Assembly (NCBI GenBank): GCA_050329415.1
Contig: JBHJOS010000046.1
Span: forward strand, 10,335-74,334
Direction of reading: 5' to 3'
Origin: JANNOG01 sp050329415
GTDB taxonomy: Bacteria > Actinomycetota > Actinomycetes > Actinomycetales > JBBAYJ01
Length of the DNA: 64,000 bases
The notes under the pieces: generated by a model
What the model saw: only the letters and a program-made list of their open reading frames with translations
The model's database searches: none
What the model was told of the DNA's origin: nothing
Shown: positions 43,311 to 50,830 of the stretch, piece by piece
Layout of the letters: the number at the start of each line of letters is the position of its first letter
Position numbering within the stretch: position 1 is the first letter of the stretch
Position numbers and translations under genes: made by a program

Positions 43311-44243
43311 TCACCCGGAACGATCCGCCCTCCGGGCAGGTGCCGGTTCCGGTGGGACGGCCCTCCTCCGGCGTGCCGCCAGTGCCCAGACGATCGCCAC
43401 CACGAGCACGAACGCGCCGGCAACCGCCAGCGCCGGCGCCCCGAGCTGCCCGATCCCGCGGGTGAGGGCCGACTGCAGGCCGGTCGCGGCGGCGACGACC
43501 GGGTCGTCGACCGGGCCGCGACCCTCCAGGACCCGGATCTCGTACCAGCCGTACCAGGTGACGTAGGCGCCGGCCAGGAGGACGAGGCCGCCGGCCACCC
43601 GCGGCAGGACGGGAGCCGCGCGCCGCAGTGCGGTCGCGACCTGGGCGCGGGCCAGGGCGACCGACACGGCCAGGACGCCCACCACCGCCCCCATGCCGAC
43701 CGCGTAGACCACCATCGCCGTGGCGGCCCCGAGCGGCCCGGCCTGCAGCGACCGGGTGACGACGGCGAGGAAGGGAGCGATCGTGCACGACAGGCTGGCG
43801 AGGGCGAACGTCACGCCATAGCCGACATGGCCCCCGGTGCCCCCGGGGCCCCCGCCGACACGCCCTGCGCGACGCAGCCGACCCGGCAGGGTGATCCTGG
43901 GCAGCGTCGGCAGGTCACGGCCGGCGAGCAGCCATCCCCCCGCCGCGACCAGCCCGACGCCGAGGACGATGGTGAGGTACGGGAGCCAGCGCTGCACGCC
44001 TCCCGCGACCGGCGCCACCAAGAGGGCGAAGGCGCCGAAGACCAGGACGAACCCGGCCGTCATGCCGGCCGTGAAACGCAGGGCGCGGGCCAGGGCCACG
44101 TGTCGCCCGGACGTCCGGGCATCGCCGGCCGCGTCGCCGGTCACCGCCAGCGTGACGTAGGCCGGGAGCAGCGCGAACCCACAGGGGTTGACGGCCGCCA
44201 CCGCCCCGGCCAGCAGCGCGAGGACGAGTGTCGCGGTGTCCAT
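43311..44243 (-). CDS. ccdA: CcdA/DsbD-type transmembrane thiol transporter
   Basis: A 310-residue polytopic protein of the CcdA/DsbD core family (AVNPCGFALLPAYVTL with the first conserved Cys, ALASLSCTIAPFLAVV with the second), carrying electrons from cytoplasmic thioredoxin to extracytoplasmic thioredoxin-like proteins. It starts ten bases after the thioredoxin-like lipoprotein gene, so the pair is a matched reductant/acceptor system. The C-terminal 30 residues are basic and cytoplasmic. Confidence 0.9.
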   Translation of the reverse strand: MDTATLVLALLAGAVAAVNPCGFALLPAYVTLAVTGDAAGDARTSGRHVALARALRFTAGMTAGFVLVFGAFALLVAPVAGGVQRWLPYLTIVLGVGLVAAGGWLLAGRDLPTLPRITLPGRLRRAGRVGGGPGGTGGHVGYGVTFALASLSCTIAPFLAVVTRSLQAGPLGAATAMVVYAVGMGAVVGVLAVSVALARAQVATALRRAAPVLPRVAGGLVLLAGAYVTWYGWYEIRVLEGRGPVDDPVVAAATGLQSALTRGIGQLGAPALAVAGAFVLVVAIVWALAARRRRAVPPEPAPARRADRSG

Positions 44244-44252
44244 CGTCGGAGA

Positions 44253-44912
44253 TCAGCCGGCGAGCGCGGCCGTCGCCTCGCGCAGGGTGTTGCCGTCGAG
44301 CCCACCGGTCCACGTGCGTGCCTCGCCGGCGGCGTCGACGAAGACGTACGACGGCTGCGAGAACACCTCGAACCCCGTCCAGACCGACCCGTCGGGGTCG
44401 ACGGCGTGGGCGAAGCCTTCGACCCCGGTGTCCGCCACGAAGTCACGCATGTCCGCGACCGGACCCAGCCCGGCGACGCCGACGAAGGTGACCTGGCCCT
44501 CGTACTCGGCAGCGACGTCGGCGACCTCGGGCGCCTCGCTGCGGCAGATGGTGCACCACGGGGCCCAGAACCAGTAGACGACCGGGCCGCTCACGTCGGC
44601 CGCGGCGAAGGACCCGCCGTCGACCGTGTCGGTGGTCACGGCGGCGGCGTCGTAGCCGACCGGGGCGGCAGCCGCGCCGAGCACGTCGTCGACGGCCGCG
44701 ATCGAGCCGGAGCCCGCACCGGCAGCCTCGTCGGTCATCGCCTCCTCGGTCATCGCCTCCTCGGTCATGGGCTCCTCGGTCATCGCCTCCTCGGTCATGA
44801 CCTCCTCGGCCGGCTCGTCGGCGGAGTCACCGGCGCCGCAGGCGCCGACTGCGAGGGCGACCGCAGCGAGTGCGGCCATGGCGAGGGGGCGGGAGCGGGG
44901 CGAGGGCGTCAC
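44253..44912 (-). CDS. TlpA-like thioredoxin lipoprotein
   Basis: A 219-residue lipoprotein (lipobox VGACG). Residues about 37-61 are five near-identical pentapeptides MTEEA/MTEEP/MTDEA, followed by a thioredoxin/TlpA fold with active site WAPWCTICRSEAP and the cis-Pro loop QPSYVFVD. It probably keeps extracytoplasmic thiols reduced or helps cytochrome c maturation with CcdA. GTG 44912 has GAGGAG eight bases upstream. The acidic repeat is unusual and may act as a flexible spacer. Confidence 0.9.
   Translation of the reverse strand: MTPSPRSRPLAMAALAAVALAVGACGAGDSADEPAEEVMTEEAMTEEPMTEEAMTEEAMTDEAAGAGSGSIAAVDDVLGAAAAPVGYDAAAVTTDTVDGGSFAAADVSGPVVYWFWAPWCTICRSEAPEVADVAAEYEGQVTFVGVAGLGPVADMRDFVADTGVEGFAHAVDPDGSVWTGFEVFSQPSYVFVDAAGEARTWTGGLDGNTLREATAALAG
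44725..44811. repeat. 15-bp tandem repeat (coding)
   Basis: About five copies of GCCTCCTCGGTCATC and close variants (44725-44799, plus a partial copy), encoding the MTEEA pentapeptides of the thioredoxin lipoprotein. Copy number is likely to vary between strains. Confidence 0.9.
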
Positions 44913-45000
44913 GGTGATGTCTCCTCGGGTGTCGGGACGGGTCCCTCCAGACAACACCGCCGAGCGCCACGACGGTGCCCCGACGCGGTGACGAAGCGGT

Positions 45001-45031
45001 GACATCCGGGGGGGCACGCCCTCCGGATGTC
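45001..45031. terminator. Hairpin at end of Nudix operon
   Basis: GACATCCGG (45001-45009) pairs with CCGGATGTC (45023-45031), a 9-bp perfect stem touching the stop codon of the Nudix gene. Confidence 0.55.
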
Positions 45032-46040
45032 AGGCGATGGGCGCGACAGCAGCCGGGTCGGGCAGCGCCCCCCCGCCCGGCGCCCCCTCGGCGAGCAGCG
45101 TGAGGCCATGCGCCGCCATGCCGGTGAGGCCCAGGGCGTGCGCGTCGACGAGGGGCACCCAGGCGACGGCGTCCGTGGTCCCCTCGGCCTCGACCACCCG
45201 GGGCCGCGGCGGGGCACCGTCGGTGTCCCGGTCGACGCGGCCGGTGAAGAGGACCTGGACCCCGTGGTAGTCCTCGGCGATTCCGGCCGGGCTGGTGCCG
45301 AGGAAACGGTGCGACACGGCGGCCCGCAGGCGACCCGAGCGAAGCCGGAGTCCGGACTCCTCGTGGAGCTCACGGTCGAGCGCCCGGCGCACGGGCTCGC
45401 CGTGGTGGATGCCGCCACCGGGGAGGGTCCAGCGCCCCGGCGCCGGCGTCCGGGCGGACAGCCGGGTCAGCAGGACGTGCCCGTCGGACTCCACGACGCC
45501 GTAGACGCCCACCCGCTGGCGCCGGACCCGTGTCGGGGCGGGCAGGCCGCCCGCCGCGGACCCGCCCGGTGGGAGGTCCGGAGGCACCGGCACCACGGGG
45601 TCCGGTCGCGAGAGCCCGAGCACGCGGGCGGCGAACGGCATGAGCGGGAGGTCGTCCGCGTCGTCCACCCCGACCACGGCGACTCGATCGATGATGCCGT
45701 CCGCCGCGGTGGGCACCGGGTCGACGGTCGCGCCGTCCGCCACCTCCCGCACGTCGAAGACGATGCGGACGGTGTGGATGCTGGCTGCCCGGTGCGGCAG
45801 CTCCAGGACATCGTCCAGGACGTCGCGCAGGCCCGTCACCTCGACTTCTCTCCCGGTCGCCGCGGCGTAGCCCCGGACGACCGCGGCCGCCGGGTCCTCG
45901 CCGTGCTCCAGTCCGCCGCCGGGCAGGAACCAGCGCCCTCGCAGGTCGCTGAGGGCCGAGGCGCGTGCGAGCACGACCCCGCCGCCGTCGCGCGAGGTCC
46001 GGCAGACCGCGTACGCCTCGACGCGCTGCTCGGCCCTCAC
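45030..46040 (-). CDS. Tandem Nudix-domain protein with a degenerate first domain
   Basis: A 336-residue protein with two Nudix folds. The second (about 180-320) has a complete Nudix box GGGIHHGEPVRRALDRELHEESGL. The first (about 1-140) has GGGLEHGED, but the catalytic REUxEExG part is replaced by RGYAAATG, so its metal-binding glutamates are lost and it is probably a binding or regulatory domain. Nudix enzymes hydrolyse nucleoside diphosphates linked to other moieties; the substrate is unknown. GTG 46040 overlaps the DUF3817 stop by four bases, making it the third gene of a SURF1-DUF3817-Nudix operon. Confidence 0.85.
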   Translation of the reverse strand: MRAEQRVEAYAVCRTSRDGGGVVLARASALSDLRGRWFLPGGGLEHGEDPAAAVVRGYAAATGREVEVTGLRDVLDDVLELPHRAASIHTVRIVFDVREVADGATVDPVPTAADGIIDRVAVVGVDDADDLPLMPFAARVLGLSRPDPVVPVPPDLPPGGSAAGGLPAPTRVRRQRVGVYGVVESDGHVLLTRLSARTPAPGRWTLPGGGIHHGEPVRRALDRELHEESGLRLRSGRLRAAVSHRFLGTSPAGIAEDYHGVQVLFTGRVDRDTDGAPPRPRVVEAEGTTDAVAWVPLVDAHALGLTGMAAHGLTLLAEGAPGGGALPDPAAVAPIA

Positions 46041-46408
46041 CGAGGGTGTCCGACAGCTGCCCCGGGGGTCCCGTCCCCGGCCGCGGGCTGCTCGTCCGCG
46101 GCGATACGGGCGGACACCTCGCGCGTCACACTCCGTTCGGCCACGAACGACAGCAGGGGGACGGTGCCGGCCAACAGCACCAGGAGGGTGCGGCCGACCG
46201 GCCAGCGGACCCGGAAGGCGAGGTCCACCCCGGCGGCCAGGTACAGCATGTAGCCGAACCCGTGGATCGGGCTCACCGTCCGGGAGACCAGGTCCGTGCG
46301 GAAGCCGAGCCAGTCGGTGTAGCGGACGACGACCCCGAAGGTCAGCAGCAGGAGGAACACCCCGACCGTCCACGCGATGACGCGGTAGCGCAGCAGCGCG
46401 CCCCTCAT
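46037..46408 (-). CDS. DUF3817 membrane protein
   Basis: A 123-residue protein with three transmembrane segments and the family pattern SRTVSPIHGFGYMLYL, matching DUF3817, an actinobacterial integral membrane family of unknown function often found near SURF1 and guaA. It is coupled to SURF1 upstream and to the Nudix gene downstream by four-base overlaps. GGAGG lies seven bases before the ATG. Confidence 0.82.
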   Translation of the reverse strand: MRGALLRYRVIAWTVGVFLLLLTFGVVVRYTDWLGFRTDLVSRTVSPIHGFGYMLYLAAGVDLAFRVRWPVGRTLLVLLAGTVPLLSFVAERSVTREVSARIAADEQPAAGDGTPGAAVGHPR

Positions 46409-47226
46409 GCCGGCACCTCCTCGTTCGTCCGATCCCGACCGGCCCGTGGTCCCCCGCGGTCCCGGGCGGTCGAGGCGGCCACGTCCACCATCGCCCGCCA
46501 CCATAGGACGACGGTGAAGGCGGCGAAGACCCACCACTGGGCGGCATAGGCCACGTTGCGCCAGTCCCGGGTGCCGCGAGCCGCCTGCACGGGCCCCGGC
46601 ATCGTGCGCTCGACGCCGGCCAGGGCCACCGGGTCGGTCCCGGCCCCCGGCTCGGCGAGCACGAAGGCGTCGAGGATGCGCTCCGGCCACCGATTGGCGA
46701 GATCTGCCGCAGCGAGGAGGGCGACGACCCCGGCCGGCTGCACGGCCTCGACCGGGGTGTCGAGCGGCTCGGACGCCTGGACCCAGCCCTGCACCCGGGC
46801 GGCGGACCCGGCCTCCGGGGTCGGCACCTCGGCGGCCGCGTCCCCGTGGCCCGCGCCCACCCAGCCGCGCACGACGGGCACCAGGACGGCCGGCCGGTCG
46901 GCCGTCGCGGCCTCGACCTCGACCGCCGTGACCACCCATCGGCCGGGGGTTCCGCTGCCGGCCGGGTCATCCCGGTCGGCGACGAGGATCTGCCGGTCCG
47001 CCCGCCAGGTCCCGGAGACAGTCACCGGCGCGCCCTGGTCGGCGGTGACGAGCCGGCCCTGGGCGGGCACGATCTCGGCGAGCGGTACCCGAGTGAGGGC
47101 GGCGACGTCGACGATCGGACGGCTGCGGTCCCACTGCCAGAGCCCGAGCGAGACGAGTACGACGACCGCCGCCGCGGCGATCACGCTGAGACCTGCACCG
47201 CGTGGGGTGACGGCGGTGCGCAGCAC
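46405..47226 (-). CDS. SURF1-family cytochrome oxidase assembly protein
   Basis: A 273-residue SURF1 homolog with N-terminal TM (about 12-32; VLVSLGLWQWDRSR is the family hallmark), an extracytoplasmic domain (VTVSGTWRADRQILV, VPVVRGWVG) and a C-terminal TM (about 235-255, NVAYAAQWWVFAAFTVV). SURF1 helps heme a insertion into cytochrome c oxidase. GTG 47226 is seven bases after a TACCCT box, so the operon transcript may be leaderless. Confidence 0.92.
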   Translation of the reverse strand: MLRTAVTPRGAGLSVIAAAAVVVLVSLGLWQWDRSRPIVDVAALTRVPLAEIVPAQGRLVTADQGAPVTVSGTWRADRQILVADRDDPAGSGTPGRWVVTAVEVEAATADRPAVLVPVVRGWVGAGHGDAAAEVPTPEAGSAARVQGWVQASEPLDTPVEAVQPAGVVALLAAADLANRWPERILDAFVLAEPGAGTDPVALAGVERTMPGPVQAARGTRDWRNVAYAAQWWVFAAFTVVLWWRAMVDVAASTARDRGGPRAGRDRTNEEVPA

Positions 47227-47295
47227 GGTCCCCAGGGTAGGGCGGCTGCCGGCGGCGCCGGGGCGGCGGGTGCCGGCCCCGGCCCACCAGGGTGC

Positions 47296-47907
47296 TCAGG
47301 CAGCCAGCAGCAGCGAGAGGACAGCCGTGTCGGGATCCTGCGCGGGGTCGATGCCGCGGGCGCTGACGAGCCGGGTCACGGTCCCGTCGACCTCGGCCTC
47401 GACCCACGCCGCCCGGTGGTCCAGGCCGAGGTGGGGCACGCCCGGCAGGAGCACGCACCCACTGGCCGGGCGGTCGGCCTCGGGGGTGCGCGTGGCGGTC
47501 TCGTCCGGGGGGTGAAGCAGGACGAGGGCGGCCGGCAGCCCGGGCAACGGCGCGGCGATGTCCGCCGGGTCGTCGGCGATCACTCGGCCCGCGAGCTCGA
47601 CCACCCCGACGACGTGGGGGATCCCCGTCGGGCGGGACGAGGAGCCGTCGCCGTGCTCGTCCGCGGACCGGTACACCGAGGTGGTGGGGAGCATCCCGGG
47701 GACCGCCGCCAGCCGGACGGCCAGGGTGAGGAACTGCACCCACTCCCGGGTGCTCTCGGGCCATCGCCCGGTCAGCAGGAACCCGGCCAGCCCGCGGTCC
47801 GGCCGGTGCAGCGGGGAGACCTCGACGTTCGGGCGCTCGGGACGCTGGGGCGTGCCGTCGCCGGGCTCCGGGGAGCCCTCACGGGGAGTCGCGTCGTCGT
47901 CGGCCAC
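47296..47907 (-). CDS. Conserved hypothetical protein
   Basis: A 203-residue soluble protein with a disordered acidic/Pro-rich first 30 residues and a mixed alpha/beta remainder (VQFLTLAVRLAAVPGMLP, GVVELAGRVIADDPADIAAPLPG). No motif I recognise. GGAGG lies seven bases before GTG 47907. Probably transcribed separately from guaA, since a hairpin and a promoter-like AGATAAGGT lie between them. Confidence 0.7.
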   Translation of the reverse strand: MADDDATPREGSPEPGDGTPQRPERPNVEVSPLHRPDRGLAGFLLTGRWPESTREWVQFLTLAVRLAAVPGMLPTTSVYRSADEHGDGSSSRPTGIPHVVGVVELAGRVIADDPADIAAPLPGLPAALVLLHPPDETATRTPEADRPASGCVLLPGVPHLGLDHRAAWVEAEVDGTVTRLVSARGIDPAQDPDTAVLSLLLAA

Positions 47908-47928
47908 TCGGTCACCTCCGCCTCACCC

Positions 47929-47943
47929 GCCCTCGAGGAGGGC
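47929..47943. terminator. Small hairpin between guaA and hypothetical gene
   Basis: GCCCTC and GAGGGC with a 3-base loop, 22 bases before the start of the downstream gene. It is too close to that gene to be certain it terminates guaA. Confidence 0.35.
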
Positions 47944-48036
47944 ACCGACCTTATCTCTGCAGGGTGCGGGATCAGCGGGGGGTCCAGCAAGGACCGTTGT
48001 GTGACGAGCACGTTTCGTGACGACCGGGGCCGACAC

Positions 48037-49659
48037 TCACTCCCACTCGATCGTGCCGGGGGGCTTGCTCGTGATGTCGAGGACGACCCGCGTGACGCCG
48101 GGCACCTCGTTGGTGATGCGGGTGGAGATCCGGGCGAGCACGTCGTAGGGCAGCCGGGCCCAGTCGGCGGTCATGGCGTCCTCGCTGGTCACGGGGCGGA
48201 GCACGACGGGATGCCCGTAGGTGCGACCGTCACCGGCGACCCCCACCGAGCGGACTCCGGCGAGCAGGACGACGGGCACCTGCCAGAGGTCGCCGTCCAG
48301 ACCGGCCGACGTGACTTCGTCCCGGACCACCGCGTCGGCGGCCCGCAGCGTCGCGAGCCGAGCGGCCGTCACCTCACCGACGATCCGGATGCCGAGTCCC
48401 GGTCCGGGGAAGGGGTGCCGGGACACGATGGGCTCGGGCAGCCCGAGGGCGCGGCCGAGGGCGCGCACCTCGTCCTTGAACAGCAGCCGAAGCGGCTCCA
48501 CCAACTGGAACGTGAGGTCGTCCGGCAGGCCGCCGACGTTGTGGTGGGTCTTGATCGTCGCCGTTCCGCCGTTGCCGCCGGACTCCACGACGTCCGGGTA
48601 GAGGGTCCCCTGGACGAGGAACTGGGGGCCGGGACCGGCCCCGGAGGGGTGTGCCTCGTGGGCGACCGCGTCGGCGGCGGCCTCCTCGAAGACCCGGATG
48701 AACTCACGCCCGATAATCTTCCGCTTGGCCTCAGGGTCACAGACTCCGGAGAGCGCATGGAGGAAGCGCTGGGCCGCATCCACCACGACGAGGCGGACGC
48801 CGGTCGCGGCGACGAAGTCCCGCTCCACCTGCTCCGCCTCGCCGGCGCGCAGCAGGCCGTGGTCCACGAAGACGCACGTGAGGCGGTCCCCGATGGCACG
48901 GTGGACGACGGCGGCCGCCACCGCGGAGTCCACTCCGCCGGAGAGGCCGCAGATGGCGTGCCCGTCTCCGACGCGGCGGCGCACCTCGGCCACCAGCTCG
49001 TCGACGACGTCCCCGGGCCGCCAGTCGGGCACGATGCCGGCGCCGTGCCGCAGGAAGCGGACCAGCAGCGCCTGACCGTGGGAGGTGTGGCTGACCTCGG
49101 GGTGCCACTGCACGCCGAAGAGCCGGCGGGAGCGGTCCTCGAACGCGGCGACGGCGGCCCCCGGGGTCGAGGCCACGACCGTGAAGCCGTCCGGGGCGCG
49201 GACCACCGCGTCGCCGTGGCTCATCCACACGCTGTGGTGCGCCGGGTCACCGTCGAGCAGGATGCTCGCCGCGCCGGCGGCCTCGCCGGGACGGGCCGGA
49301 GCCCGTCCGGGGTCCTGGCGCTCGGCGACCGTGTGCCCGTACTCGCCGCCGCCGGTGCGGGCCACGTCGCCACCGAGTGCCTGCGCCATGAGCTGAAAGC
49401 CGTAGCAGATGCCCAGCACCGGGACACCGGCCCCGAACAGTGCGGGGTCGACCGAGGGGGCACCCTCGGCGTAGACGCTGGCCGGGCCGCCGGACAGGAT
49501 GACGGCGGCCGGGTCCCGGGCGAGGATGTCGTCGACCGGGGTCGCGTGGGGAACGACTTCGGAGTACACGTTCGCCTCGCGGACCCGGCGGGCGATGAGC
49601 TGGGCGTACTGCGCCCCGTAGTCGACGACGAGGACGGGTCGGTGACGGGGGTGGCTCAC
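48037..49659 (-). CDS. guaA: GMP synthase (glutamine-hydrolysing)
   Basis: A 540-residue GuaA (XMP to GMP). It has an N-terminal class I glutamine amidotransferase domain with nucleophile VLGICYGFQLMAQ and HPEVSHT, an ATP-pyrophosphatase domain with the P-loop SGGVDSAVAAA, and the C-terminal dimerisation domain (HPFPGPGLGIRI, ITSKPPGTIEWE at the end). GTG 49659 follows a TACCCT box by exactly six bases, indicating leaderless translation. Confidence 0.97.
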   Translation of the reverse strand: MSHPRHRPVLVVDYGAQYAQLIARRVREANVYSEVVPHATPVDDILARDPAAVILSGGPASVYAEGAPSVDPALFGAGVPVLGICYGFQLMAQALGGDVARTGGGEYGHTVAERQDPGRAPARPGEAAGAASILLDGDPAHHSVWMSHGDAVVRAPDGFTVVASTPGAAVAAFEDRSRRLFGVQWHPEVSHTSHGQALLVRFLRHGAGIVPDWRPGDVVDELVAEVRRRVGDGHAICGLSGGVDSAVAAAVVHRAIGDRLTCVFVDHGLLRAGEAEQVERDFVAATGVRLVVVDAAQRFLHALSGVCDPEAKRKIIGREFIRVFEEAAADAVAHEAHPSGAGPGPQFLVQGTLYPDVVESGGNGGTATIKTHHNVGGLPDDLTFQLVEPLRLLFKDEVRALGRALGLPEPIVSRHPFPGPGLGIRIVGEVTAARLATLRAADAVVRDEVTSAGLDGDLWQVPVVLLAGVRSVGVAGDGRTYGHPVVLRPVTSEDAMTADWARLPYDVLARISTRITNEVPGVTRVVLDITSKPPGTIEWE

Positions 49660-49665
49660 GCGGCG

Positions 49666-49671
49666 AGGGTA
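49666..49671 (-). promoter_or_regulatory. guaA: Leaderless-type -10 box of guaA
   Basis: TACCCT (read leftward) ends six bases before GTG 49659. Confidence 0.5.
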
Positions 49672-49704
49672 GGCGCGGACCGGCAGGCCTCGCCTGGACT
49701 GGTG

Positions 49705-50457
49705 TCAGACGCGCGTGAGGTAGGCGACAACGTTGCTGTCGTAGTGACCCGTCGACCGGTCGAACTCGCCGCCGCAGGTGATGAGGACCAGGCGTTCCGG
49801 GACGTCGAACTGGAAGATGTCCTGGTAGGGCAGTGCGGCCTTCCGGTAGACGTCGACGCGCTCGGCGCGGTAGCGCGCCGAGCCCTGGGGTGTGACGACC
49901 ACCGCTTCGTCGCCGGGTCGCAGCTCGGGCAGGGCGTGGAGGGTCCCCAGCTGACCGCGATAGCTCACGTGCCCGGCCAGGACGATGCTGCCGGAGCCGT
50001 CACCGGGGCGGGACCCGTCGGACCAGCGGCCGAGGACCGACGGGTCGGAGGGGACCTGGAGGACGCGGTCCTCGGTCACGCCCACCTCGATGACGGGAGC
50101 GCTGGCACCGAGGCTGGTCAGCTCGAGAGTCATGGACGAGTCCACGACCTGCTCGGGTTCGGGCACCGAGGTGACGGACTCGGTGGCGGCGGTCACCGCC
50201 GGCACCGGCGCGGCCGCCGGGCTGGGCGAAGCGGGCGGCGGGGGGATCGTCGGCGACAGGGACGGCTCGGGCGCTGCCTGCGCCTGCTGCTCGCCCCGGG
50301 TGAGGGACCAGACACCCACCCCGGCGATGAGGATCAGGACCACCAGCACCGCCACCCACCAGAAGCTCCGCGACGGGGACTGTGCGGGCACCCGGCGGGC
50401 GGTGGCAGCTCCGCCGAACACGGGCCAGTCGTTCGAGGGACCGCCGGGCTCGGACAT
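49705..50457 (-). CDS. Class F sortase
   Basis: A 250-residue membrane-anchored sortase. TM is at about 32-52, followed by a Pro/Ser/Ala linker, then the sortase barrel with LAGHVSYRG (catalytic His), LVLITCGGEFD (catalytic Cys) and the Arg in DRSTGHYDSN. Spacing fits class F, common in actinobacteria. ATG 50457 follows a TACCCT box by seven bases. No LPxTG substrate is visible next to it; candidates must lie elsewhere. Confidence 0.88.
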   Translation of the reverse strand: MSEPGGPSNDWPVFGGAATARRVPAQSPSRSFWWVAVLVVLILIAGVGVWSLTRGEQQAQAAPEPSLSPTIPPPPASPSPAAAPVPAVTAATESVTSVPEPEQVVDSSMTLELTSLGASAPVIEVGVTEDRVLQVPSDPSVLGRWSDGSRPGDGSGSIVLAGHVSYRGQLGTLHALPELRPGDEAVVVTPQGSARYRAERVDVYRKAALPYQDIFQFDVPERLVLITCGGEFDRSTGHYDSNVVAYLTRV

Positions 50458-50546
50458 GGACGGAAGGGTACGTTCCGGACTTGGGGGCCCTCGGCGAGTC
50501 GTCGGGCATCGTCCGTGAGCACTGTCACGTCCGTGGCTCCGCAGGC

Positions 50547-50828
50547 TCAGGTGTCGGCTCGACCTCTCAGGTCCTCCGGGACGTCCGCACGCACGCCCGT
50601 CGCGTACCAGCGCGTGACGATCTCCGCCGCGCGGTCCCGGCTGACCGCGGTCACCTGCGGCTCGCCCGTGTAGTGATGGCGCAGCAGGCTGGCGGTCCGC
50701 CGCCACGCCCCCTCCGGGGTCAACGCCTCAGCGCCGTCGATGGGCTCTCCGGATCGCAGGCGGGCGACCCCGTACGGCTCCGCCTCGCTCGACTGAGGCT
50801 CCTCGAAGAGGACGAAGTACCGCCACAT
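50547..50828 (-). CDS. Candidate immunity protein for the RelA-like toxin
   Basis: A 93-residue protein starting MWRYFVLFEEP, with an alpha/beta mixture and no recognised domain. Its ATG lies two bases after the stop of the upstream WXG/RelA-like gene, so translation is almost certainly coupled. Small, unrelated and immediately downstream of a toxin-like gene is the usual situation for an immunity gene. I have no sequence evidence beyond this context; it could also be a chaperone or regulator. Confidence 0.6.
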   Translation of the reverse strand: MWRYFVLFEEPQSSEAEPYGVARLRSGEPIDGAEALTPEGAWRRTASLLRHHYTGEPQVTAVSRDRAAEIVTRWYATGVRADVPEDLRGRADT

Positions 50829-50830
50829 GG

